A stretch of 64,000 nucleotides of DNA, taken from assembly GCF_000407445.1 (NCBI RefSeq), contig NZ_ASWB01000001.1, positions 248,001-312,000 on the forward strand, given 5' to 3'. This document shows, one piece after another, positions 27,590 to 38,557 of the stretch (position 1 is its first letter; every line of letters begins with the position of its first letter). The DNA comes from Enterococcus moraviensis ATCC BAA-383 (GTDB lineage Bacteria; Bacillota; Bacilli; Lactobacillales; Enterococcaceae). The notes under the pieces are model-generated. The model did no database searches. It saw only the letters and a program-made list of their open reading frames with translations, and had not been told where the DNA came from. A program made the translations under genes and the position numbers.

Positions 27590-28573
27590 GTGAAAGCCGT
27601 TGAATTGTCTTTTAAAGAGAAACAAGCAACATTGAAAGTAAACGAGAAGATGGCAATGCCTGTACGAGAAAAGGATCAGTTACGAATCAAAGTCGCAGCG
27701 GCTGCAGTGAATCGTACTGATTTAGTCGCAAAACAAACAGGAAATTTGCCAAAGGGAAATACTATTTTAGGTGTTGAAGTTTCAGGAACAGTAGTAGAAA
27801 GTGATTCAGAACAGTTTCCTTGCGGTTCCCGTGTAATGGGATTGGTAAATGGCGGTGGCTATGCAGAGTATGCGGTGATGAATGTTGGAAATGCAATGCC
27901 TTTATCAGACCAGTTAACATTTGAAGAAGGCGCTGCAATTCCAGAAGTGTTTCTAACTGCCTATCAAACGCTCTTTTGGTTAGGAGAATTGATGCCTACA
28001 CAATCAGTATTGATTCATGCAGGTGCTAGTGGTGTCGGCACAGCTGCAATCCAGTTGGCTAGAAAATTAACAAACGCCAAAATATTCGTCACAGCAAGCT
28101 CCGCGAATAAACTACAATTGTGTGAATCTTTAGGAGCAGATACGCTGATTAACTATAAAGAAGAAGACTTTAGTCACAGAATCATGAAAGAAACCGCTGG
28201 ACAAGGGGTTGATTTGATTTTAGATTTCATTGGAGCCGATTATTGGGCACGCAACCTGGACAGTATCGCGGATGACGGTCGTTTGATTCTGATTGGAATT
28301 TTAGGTGGATCTATTGTTGAAAATGTAAATTTGATGACAGTGATGCAAAAAAGAATTACAATCAAAGGAACGTTGCTCACACCTCGGAGTGATGCTTACA
28401 AAGCAAAATTAACTAAAGAGTTTATTGAAAAAACAAGTGCGTTATTTGCATCCGGTGAATTAAAACCGATCATTGATTCCGTCTTTACTCTAAATGAGGT
28501 TGAAAAGGCTCATAAGTATATGGCGGACAATAAAAATAAAGGAAAAATCATTTTAAAAACAACAGAATCATAA
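27590..28573 (+). CDS. Zinc-independent quinone oxidoreductase, MDR family
   Basis: GTG start after TAGGAGGG; 327 residues. The GroES-like N-terminal domain holds NRTDLVAKQTG, the central Rossmann domain holds the NADPH loop GASGVGTAAIQLA, and YKEEDF follows. The catalytic-zinc cysteines of true alcohol dehydrogenases are absent, so it is a quinone reductase-type NADPH oxidoreductase (Qor/YhfP group). Electron acceptor unknown. No terminator is seen before the aro leader. Confidence 0.85.
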   Translation: MKAVELSFKEKQATLKVNEKMAMPVREKDQLRIKVAAAAVNRTDLVAKQTGNLPKGNTILGVEVSGTVVESDSEQFPCGSRVMGLVNGGGYAEYAVMNVGNAMPLSDQLTFEEGAAIPEVFLTAYQTLFWLGELMPTQSVLIHAGASGVGTAAIQLARKLTNAKIFVTASSANKLQLCESLGADTLINYKEEDFSHRIMKETAGQGVDLILDFIGADYWARNLDSIADDGRLILIGILGGSIVENVNLMTVMQKRITIKGTLLTPRSDAYKAKLTKEFIEKTSALFASGELKPIIDSVFTLNEVEKAHKYMADNKNKGKIILKTTES

Positions 28574-28624
28574 GGCTTTTAAAACAAAAATCAATTGAAT
28601 TTTGAAATTAACAAGAAAAAAATG

Positions 28625-28653
28625 TTGACACTTGGTTTTTGTAGGTATATACT
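28625..28653 (+). promoter_or_regulatory. Strong promoter of the aromatic amino acid operon
   Basis: A perfect TTGACA (28625-28630) and TATACT (28648-28653) are spaced by exactly 17 bases. Transcription should start near 28660, giving a leader of about 310 bases before aroE. Confidence 0.88.
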
Positions 28654-28693
28654 GAGGACAATTCTTAAATAAATCAGTTACGGAGTGATTCAT

Positions 28694-28756
28694 ATGACAA
28701 CCATGAAGCATAACCAATCACAACTGAATAATTATTACTTTAGCTATTTTAGATGA
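28694..28756 (+). CDS. Tyr/Phe-rich leader peptide of the aro operon
   Basis: A 20-codon reading frame, MTTMKHNQSQLNNYYFSYFR, with ACGGAGTG as ribosome binding site 10 bases before its ATG. Five of the last seven residues are Tyr or Phe (Y-Y-F-S-Y-F-R). It lies 40 bases after the predicted transcription start and about 130 bases before a very stable terminator. This is the layout of a classical attenuator: ribosome stalling at Tyr/Phe codons when the charged tRNAs are scarce would change RNA folding and let transcription continue into the pathway that makes Tyr and Phe. Coding is inferred from position and composition. Confidence 0.75.
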   Translation: MTTMKHNQSQLNNYYFSYFR

Positions 28757-28886
28757 GTTTGTATTCATAACATTATGGATGCAGACTAGCAAGTTTGTAT
28801 CTATGATGGCTAGGGGATTTTGAGATGACTTTCAGCCGCGTAGATGAGAAAATCTATAGTGGCTTTTATATTACCTGTTTTTTGTG

Positions 28887-28935
28887 AGGTGTTCACTGTA
28901 GATTTTTTCTGAAAATTTACGTGAACACCTTTTTT
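28887..28935 (+). terminator. Attenuator terminator upstream of aroE
   Basis: AGGTGTTCAC pairs with GTGAACACCT and the inner GTAGATTTT pairs with AAAATTTAC, giving a stem of about 19 pairs with one unpaired base, followed by a T run. The gene aroE begins 34 bases later, so this terminator must be regulated. Between it and the leader peptide are other foldable segments, for example CTAGC/GCTAG around 28788-28815 and GCC-GTAGAT/ATCTA-GGC around 28835-28862. Confidence 0.9.
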
Positions 28936-28969
28936 GTTTGAAGAAAATCACTTTTTTGGAGGAAATAAG

Positions 28970-29839
28970 ATGGAGAATAAGATCACAGGCCACACTAGAT
29001 TGGCTGCATTATTTGCTACACCGATTCGTCACAGTGTTTCACCAATGATCCATAATACAGCGTTTCAAGCACTAGGAATTGATGCCGTATATCTTGCTTT
29101 TGAAGTGGGGACAGAGGGATTAAAACAAGCAATTGATTCAATCAAAAATTTGGATATGATGGGGGCTAACCTATCGATGCCAAACAAAATTTTAGCAGTG
29201 GAGTATATGGACGAGCTAAGTGAAGCAGCTCGCTTGATTGGCGCTGTCAACACGATTACGAATGATCAAGGCAAACTGACAGGTCATAATACAGACGGCA
29301 CTGGTTTCATGAGAAGTTTGCAAGATATTCAAGTTGAAATTATTGGTAAAAAAATGACCGTTATCGGTGCAGGTGGCGCAGCTACAGCAATCATTGTTCA
29401 AGCAGCCTTAGATGGTGTCAAAGAAATCACTGTTTATAATCGTAAAGACGATTTCTATGACAAAATCAAAGAAAAGTTAGCTTATATTTCAGAGAATACT
29501 ACTTGTACGATTACCTTAAATGATTTGTCAGATGAAACGAGCTTAGCAAAAGATGTAGCAGAAAGTGCCTTATTACTAAATGCAACTGGTGTTGGCATGA
29601 AACCATTACAAGACCAAACACCGATTCAAGATTTTTCCATCATTCGTCCAGACTTAGCAGTTTGCGATGTCATCTATACACCAAGAGAAACTGAGTTTCT
29701 TAAACAAGCTCGTCTACGTGGCGCAAAAACAAAGAACGGCTTAGGCATGCTGCTTTATCAAGGAGCTGCAGCTTTTGAAAAATGGACAGGACAAGAAATG
29801 CCAATAGAAATCGTAAAACCAATTATCGAAAACAACTAA
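28970..29839 (+). CDS. aroE: Shikimate dehydrogenase
   Basis: The start at 28970 follows TTGGAGGA; a longer frame upstream starts inside the terminator region and is rejected. 289 residues. The shikimate site SVSPMIHN and the catalytic Lys/Asp of NLSMPNK and NTDGTGF are present, with NADP loop GAGGAATA. It reduces 3-dehydroshikimate. It is the first gene of the chorismate, tyrosine and phenylalanine operon. Confidence 0.95.
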   Translation: MENKITGHTRLAALFATPIRHSVSPMIHNTAFQALGIDAVYLAFEVGTEGLKQAIDSIKNLDMMGANLSMPNKILAVEYMDELSEAARLIGAVNTITNDQGKLTGHNTDGTGFMRSLQDIQVEIIGKKMTVIGAGGAATAIIVQAALDGVKEITVYNRKDDFYDKIKEKLAYISENTTCTITLNDLSDETSLAKDVAESALLLNATGVGMKPLQDQTPIQDFSIIRPDLAVCDVIYTPRETEFLKQARLRGAKTKNGLGMLLYQGAAAFEKWTGQEMPIEIVKPIIENN

Positions 29840-29868
29840 AATAGAATTGACTGAAGGAGAGAACAACA

Positions 29869-30903
29869 ATGATCGTAATCATGAAATCAGAAGCAACGAA
29901 AGCACAAATTAAATCGGTGATCGAACGTGTCAAAAAAGAAGGATTAGAAGTGCATCTAAGTGAAGGGAAAGAACAAACAATCATTGGATTGGTTGGTGAC
30001 ACAAGAAAAATGCAAGATGTAGCATTTACGAGTTACGACGGTGTTGAAAATGCCGTTAGAATATCTTTAACATACAAATTAACAAGTCGAGAATTTCACC
30101 CTGAAAATACGGTAGTTGATGTTGATGGTGTCAAAATTGGTGATGGTAGCATGACCATGATGGCAGGTCCTTGTTCAATCGAAAGTTTAGATCAAATTCG
30201 TGAATGTGCAAGAATTGCCAAAGCTGGAGGTGCAACAATCCTACGTGGTGGCGCGTTTAAGCCAAGAACATCACCATACGCTTTCCAAGGCTTGGAAGAA
30301 GAAGGTTTAAAATACATCCGTCAAGCAGCCGATGAATTTGATATGAAAGTAATCACTGAGGTTATGGATGAAGCACATATTGATATGATTGCAGAATACA
30401 GCGATATACTACAAATCGGTGCACGAAATATGCAAAACTTCAAATTATTACAAGCAGTTGGGAAAACTGGGAAACCAATTGGCTTAAAACGAGGTATTTC
30501 TGGTACAATTGATGAGTGGTTAAATGCGGCAGAATACATTGCCGCACAAGGAAACTTCAATGTGTTGTTTATCGAGCGTGGTATTCGTACTTACGAAACA
30601 GCTACTCGTAATACACTTGATTTAAGTGCTGTCCCATTGATTAAAAAATTAAGTCATTTTCCAATCATTGTTGATCCTAGCCATGGTGTAGGTATTTGGG
30701 ATCTTGTTCCTCCAATGGCTCGTGCAGGTGTTGCAGCAGGTGCTGACGGATTAATCGTCGAAATCCACCCAGATCCAGTTAACGCATGGTCTGATGGACC
30801 TCAATCATTAAACGAAAAAACCTACATGAGAATGATGGAAGAAGTTCATATCATGGAAAAGGCAATGAAAGAAATCAATGCTTTAGGAGAATCGAACAGC
30901 TAA
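29869..30903 (+). CDS. aroF: DAHP synthase with N-terminal regulatory domain
   Basis: 344 residues. A ferredoxin-like (ACT-like) N-terminal domain (1-70) precedes the barrel of the type I-beta DAHP synthases: [33 protein letters not shown], and DPSHGVG. It condenses phosphoenolpyruvate and erythrose 4-phosphate, the first step of the pathway. The N-terminal domain is the kind that senses Tyr or Phe in the Thermotoga enzyme. Unlike B. subtilis AroA(G), it carries no chorismate mutase domain. RBS is AAGGAGAG. Confidence 0.95.
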   Translation: MIVIMKSEATKAQIKSVIERVKKEGLEVHLSEGKEQTIIGLVGDTRKMQDVAFTSYDGVENAVRISLTYKLTSREFHPENTVVDVDGVKIGDGSMTMMAGPCSIESLDQIRECARIAKAGGATILRGGAFKPRTSPYAFQGLEEEGLKYIRQAADEFDMKVITEVMDEAHIDMIAEYSDILQIGARNMQNFKLLQAVGKTGKPIGLKRGISGTIDEWLNAAEYIAAQGNFNVLFIERGIRTYETATRNTLDLSAVPLIKKLSHFPIIVDPSHGVGIWDLVPPMARAGVAAGADGLIVEIHPDPVNAWSDGPQSLNEKTYMRMMEEVHIMEKAMKEINALGESNS

Positions 30904-30956
30904 GATAAGAGCTACTAAATCGAATGTTTAATTAATAAAAAAAGGAGTTGAAATAA

Positions 30957-32018
30957 ATGAAACTCACGGTAAATTTACCAAACCATTCATATGATTTGAG
31001 CATTGAAAACGGGTTGTTAAAAAAGATAGGTTCGTGGGCTAAAGAACTTTGGTCATCACAAAAAATTGTCATCATAACAGACACAAACGTTCAACCATTG
31101 TATGGAGATCTGGTTTATAACAGCTTAAAAGAAGCAGGTTTTGACCCTTCTACTTTTGTAATTGAAGCAGGTGAGCAAAGTAAACGGTTGAATGTTGCTG
31201 CTGAAATTTATGATTTCTTAGCAGAAGAAGGTATGACGAGAAGTGACGGTATCATTGCGTTAGGCGGTGGCGTTGTTGGTGATTTAGCAGGTTTTGTTGC
31301 ATCGACTTATATGCGAGGACTTCATTTCTTACAGGTACCAACAACATTATTAGCCCAAGTAGATAGTAGTATTGGCGGCAAAACAGCAGTCAATACTACC
31401 AAAGCTAAGAATTTAGTCGGTACATTTGCTCAACCTGATGGTGTTTTAATTGATCCAGACACATTAAACACATTAGAAGTACGTCGAATTAGAGAAGGAA
31501 TCGCTGAAATAATCAAATCAGCAGCGATAGCGGATGAAAAATTATGGCAAAAACTAGATGAATTGACGGATGAACATGATTTGATTGCACATGCAACCGA
31601 AATAATCGCTGCTTGTTGTAAAATAAAACGAAACGTTGTTGAGAAAGATGAATTGGACAATGGTATTCGTTTACTGCTCAATTTTGGTCATACGATTGGC
31701 CATGCTTTGGAGAATACAGCAGGTTATGGGAATTTAACTCATGGTGAAGGTGTAGCGATTGGGATGAGCCAAATCACAAGGGTTGCTGAAAGCAACGGTT
31801 TGACACCAGTTGGTACAACAGATCAATTAAATAAGATGATCCAAAAATTTCATTTACCAATCACTTCAAAATACTGGGACCAAGAGCAATTATACACTGC
31901 ATTAACACATGATAAAAAAGCACGTGGCGGGAAAATCAATATTATTTTATTAGCGTCAATAGGCGAAGCAAAAATTGTTCGTATTCCAATCGAAGAAATG
32001 AAGAGTTATTTAAACTAG
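30957..32018 (+). CDS. aroB: 3-dehydroquinate synthase
   Basis: 353 residues with intact active site: [11 protein letters not shown] for [16 protein letters not shown] with the catalytic Lys, zinc ligands Glu (REGIAEIIK), His ([11 protein letters not shown]) and His ([10 protein letters not shown]). It converts DAHP to dehydroquinate. A look-alike without these residues is at 20308. RBS is AAAGGAG. Confidence 0.96.
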   Translation: MKLTVNLPNHSYDLSIENGLLKKIGSWAKELWSSQKIVIITDTNVQPLYGDLVYNSLKEAGFDPSTFVIEAGEQSKRLNVAAEIYDFLAEEGMTRSDGIIALGGGVVGDLAGFVASTYMRGLHFLQVPTTLLAQVDSSIGGKTAVNTTKAKNLVGTFAQPDGVLIDPDTLNTLEVRRIREGIAEIIKSAAIADEKLWQKLDELTDEHDLIAHATEIIAACCKIKRNVVEKDELDNGIRLLLNFGHTIGHALENTAGYGNLTHGEGVAIGMSQITRVAESNGLTPVGTTDQLNKMIQKFHLPITSKYWDQEQLYTALTHDKKARGGKINIILLASIGEAKIVRIPIEEMKSYLN

Positions 32019-32036
32019 CTAGCTTCAAGAGCTAGC
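32018..32036 (+). other. Hairpin overlapping the aroB stop
   Basis: GCTAGCT pairs perfectly with AGCTAGC around a 5-base loop, starting on the last base of the aroB stop codon. A second imperfect hairpin (about 32054-32092, GTGGC/GCCAC core) follows in the 132-base aroB-aroC gap, the largest gap in the operon. Neither ends in a T run, so they look like processing or stability elements rather than terminators. Confidence 0.5.
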
Positions 32037-32150
32037 CTTTCGGTAAAAAGACAAAATCTGATTGTGGCAAAAAACGCCACCCTCTGATTTTCCTATTTTC
32101 TGTCAAGGCTTACCAAGCTCTTTCAGCTTTTAAAATTAGGAGGAATTTAG

Positions 32151-33317
32151 ATGCGGTTTATTACAGCGGGAGAATCACATGGACCAGAATTAACAGCAAT
32201 TATTGAGGGGTTACCAGCAGGCATGCCTCTATCACCAGAAGACATTAATCATGAGTTAGCAAGAAGACAAGGCGGCTATGGACGTGGTGGGAGAATGTTG
32301 ATTGAAAAAGATCAAGTAAGAATCACATCAGGTATTCGTCATGGCAAGACCTTAGGTTCACCTGTTACCCTTGTCGTTGAAAATAAAGACTGGAAAAACT
32401 GGACTTCTGTTATGTCCATTGAAGAAGTTACGGAGAAAGAGAAAAAAATTCGCCGGGTCAACAAACCTCGTCCAGGACATGCAGATTTGGTTGGTGGGAT
32501 CAAGTATCAACACGAAGATCTTAGAAATGTATTGGAACGCTCTTCTGCAAGAGAAACGACGATGCGCGTAGCAATCGGAGCAGTAGCCAAAAAGTTATTG
32601 AAAGAATTAGATATAGAAGTAGCTGGGCACGTTGCAATTTTAGGTGGGATAAAAGCAGAAATCCCTAATAATCTAACTGTAAAAGAAATACAAGAACGAT
32701 CAGAAAATTCTGATGTTCGTGTGCTAGATCCCTCAGTTGAACAAGATATACGTGATTTAATTGATACAACCAAAAAAAATGGCGATACAATCGGCGGTGT
32801 CGTGGAGGTTGTTGTTGGTGGAGTACCAATTGGATTGGGAAGTTATGTGCAATGGGACCGTAAACTTGATGCTAAAATCGCCCAAGCAGTTACGAGTATC
32901 AATGCGTTCAAAGGTGTTGAGTTTGGAATTGGTTTTGAAATGGGCTTTAAGCCTGGTAGTCAAGTCATGGATGAAATCGTCTGGGATGAAGCAACTGGTT
33001 ATACAAGAACGTCCAACAATTTAGGTGGTTTTGAAGGTGGTATGACAAACGGAATGCCAATTATTGTGCGAGGTGTTATGAAACCTATTCCGACGTTATA
33101 TAAACCTTTGCAAAGCGTAAATATCGATACCAAAGAACCATACAAAGCAAGTGTAGAACGTTCGGATAGCACAGCTGTACCTGCAGCAAGCGTTGTATGC
33201 GAAGCAGTTGTAGCTACCGAAATAGCTCAAGCAATGCTGGAGAAGTTTGGTAGTGATGCTTTTGATCAGATGAAAGAAGAAGTCATCTCTTATCGCCGTT
33301 ACACTCAAACGTTTTAA
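32151..33317 (+). CDS. aroC: Chorismate synthase
   Basis: 388 residues. Signatures: GESHGPEL near the N-terminus, [34 protein letters not shown] and [12 protein letters not shown]. It turns EPSP into chorismate using reduced FMN. RBS is AGGAGG. Most bacterial enzymes have similar length. Confidence 0.97.
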   Translation: MRFITAGESHGPELTAIIEGLPAGMPLSPEDINHELARRQGGYGRGGRMLIEKDQVRITSGIRHGKTLGSPVTLVVENKDWKNWTSVMSIEEVTEKEKKIRRVNKPRPGHADLVGGIKYQHEDLRNVLERSSARETTMRVAIGAVAKKLLKELDIEVAGHVAILGGIKAEIPNNLTVKEIQERSENSDVRVLDPSVEQDIRDLIDTTKKNGDTIGGVVEVVVGGVPIGLGSYVQWDRKLDAKIAQAVTSINAFKGVEFGIGFEMGFKPGSQVMDEIVWDEATGYTRTSNNLGGFEGGMTNGMPIIVRGVMKPIPTLYKPLQSVNIDTKEPYKASVERSDSTAVPAASVVCEAVVATEIAQAMLEKFGSDAFDQMKEEVISYRRYTQTF

Positions 33318-33345
33318 CAAAAAAACATATGGAGAGTGAAGCGGA

Positions 33346-34443
33346 ATGGAAAAAAAAGTATTGATTATCGGACTAGGCTTGATAGGTAGCTCATTAGCAT
33401 TATGCATAAAAAAAGAACATCCTTTGATCACGGTTATTGGAATAGATAGCAATGAAAAATCGGAAGAATTTGCGTTAAAACGAAACATTATCGATCAAAA
33501 AGGAACTTCGATTGAAGAAGCGGCCATACAATCAGATGTTATTTTTCTTTGTACACCTGTTAAAAGTATGCTTCATCAGTTAAAACTACTAGGTAGATTA
33601 CCTTTAAAGTCAGATGTAATTATAACTGATGTGGGGAGTACAAAATTAGAAATCATCGAATCTGCAAAAACAGCGGGACTAAAAACATTTATCGGTGGAC
33701 ATCCAATGGCTGGTTCACATAAATCTGGTGTCACTGCAGCAGATGAGAATCTTTTTGAAAATGCCTATTATATTTTAACATCATCTGAAACTGAAAATGA
33801 AAAACAAGTGAACCAATTGCAAGAATTGTTAAAAGGAACACGGGCAAAATTTGTGGTTCTGACAGCTGAAGAACATGATCAAATTACAGGAATGCTTAGT
33901 CACCTTCCACATATTATTGCAGCGGGTTTGGTCAATCAAAGTAAAGTTTTCAATGAAGACCATCCGCGATCACGTCAGTTAGCTGCTGGCGGCTTTCGTG
34001 ACATTACTCGAATCGCTTCATCCGATCCACAAATGTGGACTGATATTTTATTGAGTAATAAACAAGCTTTGCTAGAATTGATGCACTTATGGCAAAATGA
34101 GATGGATCAAGTTTCCAATTGGATCAAAACTGAAAATAAAGAAGCCATTTATCAATTTTTTTATGAAGCTAAAGAAACAAGAAACCAAATGCCTGTGCAC
34201 AAAGAGGGCGCTATTCCGGCATTTCACGATTTATTTGTTGATGTACCAGATGTTCCAGGCGTTATCGCTGAAATTACTGGTTTGCTTGGTAAAGCAAAAT
34301 TATCATTGATTAATTTGAAAATTCTGGAAACAAGAGAAGATATCTATGGTATTCTACAATTGAGCTTTAAGCGACACGAAGATTTAGCAAAAGCGCAAGA
34401 AACGATTGAAAAAGGTACAGACTATTTGTGTTACGAAAAATAA
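33346..34443 (+). CDS. tyrA: Prephenate dehydrogenase with ACT domain
   Basis: 365 residues. The NAD loop GLGLIGSSLAL starts the Rossmann domain, GGHPMAGSHKSG is the catalytic-site stretch, and a C-terminal ACT domain (about 295-360, VDVPDVPGVIAEITGLL) probably gives tyrosine feedback. It makes hydroxyphenylpyruvate, the tyrosine precursor. Confidence 0.94.
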   Translation: MEKKVLIIGLGLIGSSLALCIKKEHPLITVIGIDSNEKSEEFALKRNIIDQKGTSIEEAAIQSDVIFLCTPVKSMLHQLKLLGRLPLKSDVIITDVGSTKLEIIESAKTAGLKTFIGGHPMAGSHKSGVTAADENLFENAYYILTSSETENEKQVNQLQELLKGTRAKFVVLTAEEHDQITGMLSHLPHIIAAGLVNQSKVFNEDHPRSRQLAAGGFRDITRIASSDPQMWTDILLSNKQALLELMHLWQNEMDQVSNWIKTENKEAIYQFFYEAKETRNQMPVHKEGAIPAFHDLFVDVPDVPGVIAEITGLLGKAKLSLINLKILETREDIYGILQLSFKRHEDLAKAQETIEKGTDYLCYEK

Positions 34444-34497
34444 ATGATTGGTTCACTTATAGGACAGAATAAATCATAAGGAAACAACTTTACCTAA

Positions 34498-35844
<1,347 letters not shown>

Positions 35845-35858
35845 ATGGAGGAATGAAG

Positions 35859-36359
35859 ATGAAAGGGATTATTTTAATTGGTTTTATGGGAGCTGGCAAA
35901 ACGACTGTCGGCAGATTACTTTCAACGAAAACAGGTATGGAACACATCGATTTTGATGATAAAATTGTGGAAGAAATCGGTATGACGATTCAAGAATACT
36001 TTGATTTACACGGTGAAGAAGCATTCAGAGAAAAAGAAACGAACGTATTGAAACGATATCTTGATCACAATCAAGTGGTATCAACAGGTGGAGGAATCGT
36101 TATGCGTCCTGAGAATCGGGAACTTTTAAAGCAAATGGCGCCTGTCGTTTATTTAGAAACGAAGCCAGAAGTATTTATTCCTCGACTAAAACATGATCAT
36201 ACAACTGTTCGACCATTAGTTGTTTCCAAATCTCCAGAAGAAATCAAACAGGTTTTTGAACCTCGTATTCCGTTTTATGAAGAAAGTGCTAGCTTAGTTG
36301 TTCGAACGGATGATCGAACGCCAGAAGAAATTGTCAAAGAAATTTTAGAGAATATATAA
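35859..36359 (+). CDS. aroK: Shikimate kinase
   Basis: The ATG at 35859 is preferred over the one at 35853, because GGAGG is then at a normal distance. 166 residues with Walker A GFMGAGKTT, the shikimate-binding D-F-D-D, GEEAFREKE and VSTGGGIVM. It phosphorylates shikimate with ATP. It starts 14 bases after aroA. Confidence 0.94.
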   Translation: MKGIILIGFMGAGKTTVGRLLSTKTGMEHIDFDDKIVEEIGMTIQEYFDLHGEEAFREKETNVLKRYLDHNQVVSTGGGIVMRPENRELLKQMAPVVYLETKPEVFIPRLKHDHTTVRPLVVSKSPEEIKQVFEPRIPFYEESASLVVRTDDRTPEEIVKEILENI

Positions 36360-36371
36360 GTAGGTGAGCCA

Positions 36372-37220
36372 ATGAAAGTCGGGTTTTTAGGTCCAGAAGC
36401 ATCTTTTACGCATACGGCAACAAAAACAGCTTTTCCAAATGAAGAACTGATTTCCTATCATTCAATTCCCGCATGCATCAAAGGTGTTGAATTTGGTGAA
36501 GTTGATTTAGGGGTCGTCCCTATTGAAAATACGATTGAAGGATCCGTCAATACAACGGTTGACTATCTTTTTCACCAAACAACGATTCCAGTAGGCGCTG
36601 AAATTGTTTTACCGATTTATCAGCAATTAATGGTAGCAAAAGAAAACAAAAAAACATGGCAAACGATTGAAAAAATTTTATCTCACCCCCAAGCATTGGC
36701 GCAATCGCAAGAATTCATTCGAACCCATTTTCCGATGGCTCAACTTGAGGCTACACCTTCTACTGCTTATGCAGCCAATTTTGTTGCTAGCCATCCAGAA
36801 CAAAAGATAGCGGCAATTGCACCTAAGCTTTCAGCAGAAAAGTATACTCTTGAAATTGTAGGCAAAGACATTCAAGATGTTGCAATCAACCAGACAAGAT
36901 TTTGGGTGATAGGCGCTGAGAAAGTAGATTTACCTATCCAATCAACGGATAAAAAATCGACGATTGCGTTGACTATGCCCAATAATATGCCTGGAGCATT
37001 GCATAAAGCGCTATCTGTATTTAGTTGGCGTGAAATTGATTTAAGTAAAATTGAATCACGCCCTTTAAAAACAACATTAGGTGAATATTTCTTTTTAATC
37101 GATATTAATGTACAAAAACCGCAAAAACTTTTAGATAACGCTATAGAAGAGATACGTTTGATGGGCGGTTCAGTAAAAATATTCGGAAATTATAAAATTC
37201 ACCCAATCAATGGAGTATAA
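36372..37220 (+). CDS. pheA: Prephenate dehydratase
   Basis: 282 residues. Start GFLGPEASFTHTA, VPIENTIEGSVN, and the conserved N-Q-T-R-F-W motif in the prephenate-binding domain, followed by an ACT domain containing ESRP (about 200-275) for phenylalanine feedback. It makes phenylpyruvate. It is the last gene in the operon and lacks a fused chorismate mutase. Confidence 0.95.
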   Translation: MKVGFLGPEASFTHTATKTAFPNEELISYHSIPACIKGVEFGEVDLGVVPIENTIEGSVNTTVDYLFHQTTIPVGAEIVLPIYQQLMVAKENKKTWQTIEKILSHPQALAQSQEFIRTHFPMAQLEATPSTAYAANFVASHPEQKIAAIAPKLSAEKYTLEIVGKDIQDVAINQTRFWVIGAEKVDLPIQSTDKKSTIALTMPNNMPGALHKALSVFSWREIDLSKIESRPLKTTLGEYFFLIDINVQKPQKLLDNAIEEIRLMGGSVKIFGNYKIHPINGV

Positions 37221-37243
37221 AGATCTGAAAAGGTCTTTTTATT
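37221..37243 (+). terminator. Weak terminator of the aro operon
   Basis: AGATCT pairs with AGGTCT (one G-U pair) around a GAAA-like loop, then TTTTATTTTTT. Short but well placed. Confidence 0.6.
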
Positions 37244-37327
37244 TTTTGTTAAATTTCAACTATCTAATAGGAATTTTAGGAGAAATAAGGTATGCTTAAA
37301 ACTGTTGATAATTTAAGTGAGGTGTAA

Positions 37328-38482
37328 ATGATGAGCCGTGTAGACCGCTACAAACACATACATGATAAATCAAAACCATTAGAAGATAATAAAGGATTTA
37401 GTCCTAGAAAAGAAAAAGAGTCTAAAGACGCTACAGATGAACCTAGAAAAAGCTATTATAAAGAACCCGTTTCAGAACAAGAGCCTGAGAAAGACCCGAT
37501 TTCAGAACCTTTAGAGGCTGCTGGCGACCAACAAAACCCTAAAAAATCAAAAAAAGAAAAAAAACCAAAAAAACAAAGGGGAAAAAGACGTTTTAGCTGG
37601 CCTAAAAGAATCGCCTTATTTTTTGTATTGCTCATCGTTCTTGCGGTAGGTTTCTTTTTCAAAGGAAAATCCTATGCTGAAAACGATAAATCATTACCTA
37701 AGGAAACAATCGAAACGTTCAATGGTGTGAAAAGCAGTAATGGTGCCAATAATATTTTGATTTTGGGTAGTGATACTCGTGGAGAAGATGCTGGTCGAGC
37801 AGATACAATTATGGTTTTGCAACTGGATGGACCGTCAAAAAAACCTAAATTGATTTCATTTATGCGCGATACCTTTGTCGATATTCCCGGATACGATGCT
37901 AATAAGATCAACTCAGCATATGCTTTAGGCGGGGCTGACTTAGTTCGTCAAACATTAGCTGAAAATTTTAATATCCAATGCAGATATTACGCAAAAGTTG
38001 ATTTCCAATCCTTTGAGAAAATCGTAGATTCAATGTTTCCAAGTGGTGTGAAAATAGATGCTGAAAAAGATTTAAATTTAGATGGTGTTGACATAGCAAA
38101 AGGAATGCAAAAAATGGATGGCCATACGCTATTACAATATTCTCGTTTCAGAATGGATGAACAGGGGGATTTTGGTCGCGTGCGTAGACAACAACAAGTG
38201 ATGTCTGCTGTAATGAGTCAACTAAAAAATCCGTTAGCCTTAATCCGAACACCTGAATCTTTAGGTCGTTTAGTGGGCTATATGTCAACAGATATTCCCA
38301 CAACTTTCATGTTAAAAAATGGACCGTCTCTACTATTGAAAGGCAGTGGTGGAATCGAACGCTTGACTGTGCCAGTAGATGATTCATGGAGTTATGGAGA
38401 TTCAGCTTATGCCGGAAGTATTCTACAAATAGATGATATGTCGATGAATCAGTCGGCTATTCAAAATTTCTTAGGTCAATAA
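37328..38482 (+). CDS. LytR-CpsA-Psr family cell wall glycopolymer ligase
   Basis: Start at 37328 or the adjacent ATG at 37331, with GAGGTG just upstream. A long, charged cytoplasmic region (1-95), rich in Lys and Glu, precedes one transmembrane helix (about 97-117). The extracellular LCP domain has the family motifs LGSDTRGEDAGRADT, FMRDTFVDIPGY and YSRFRMDEQGDFGRVRRQQQ. LCP enzymes move glycopolymers from lipid carriers to peptidoglycan. Which polymer is used here is unknown. Confidence 0.92.
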   Translation: MMSRVDRYKHIHDKSKPLEDNKGFSPRKEKESKDATDEPRKSYYKEPVSEQEPEKDPISEPLEAAGDQQNPKKSKKEKKPKKQRGKRRFSWPKRIALFFVLLIVLAVGFFFKGKSYAENDKSLPKETIETFNGVKSSNGANNILILGSDTRGEDAGRADTIMVLQLDGPSKKPKLISFMRDTFVDIPGYDANKINSAYALGGADLVRQTLAENFNIQCRYYAKVDFQSFEKIVDSMFPSGVKIDAEKDLNLDGVDIAKGMQKMDGHTLLQYSRFRMDEQGDFGRVRRQQQVMSAVMSQLKNPLALIRTPESLGRLVGYMSTDIPTTFMLKNGPSLLLKGSGGIERLTVPVDDSWSYGDSAYAGSILQIDDMSMNQSAIQNFLGQ

Positions 38483-38557
38483 GTATTTTATTTAAATATA
38501 GAATGATTTATGCTATATTTATAGTATCGTGTAAAATTACTGAAACGAGGTTACAAA

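Noticed and set aside
28660-28969. T-box riboswitch in the aro leader
   Set aside because: The conserved antiterminator core AGGGTGGNACCGCG is absent and no specifier-loop layout is seen.
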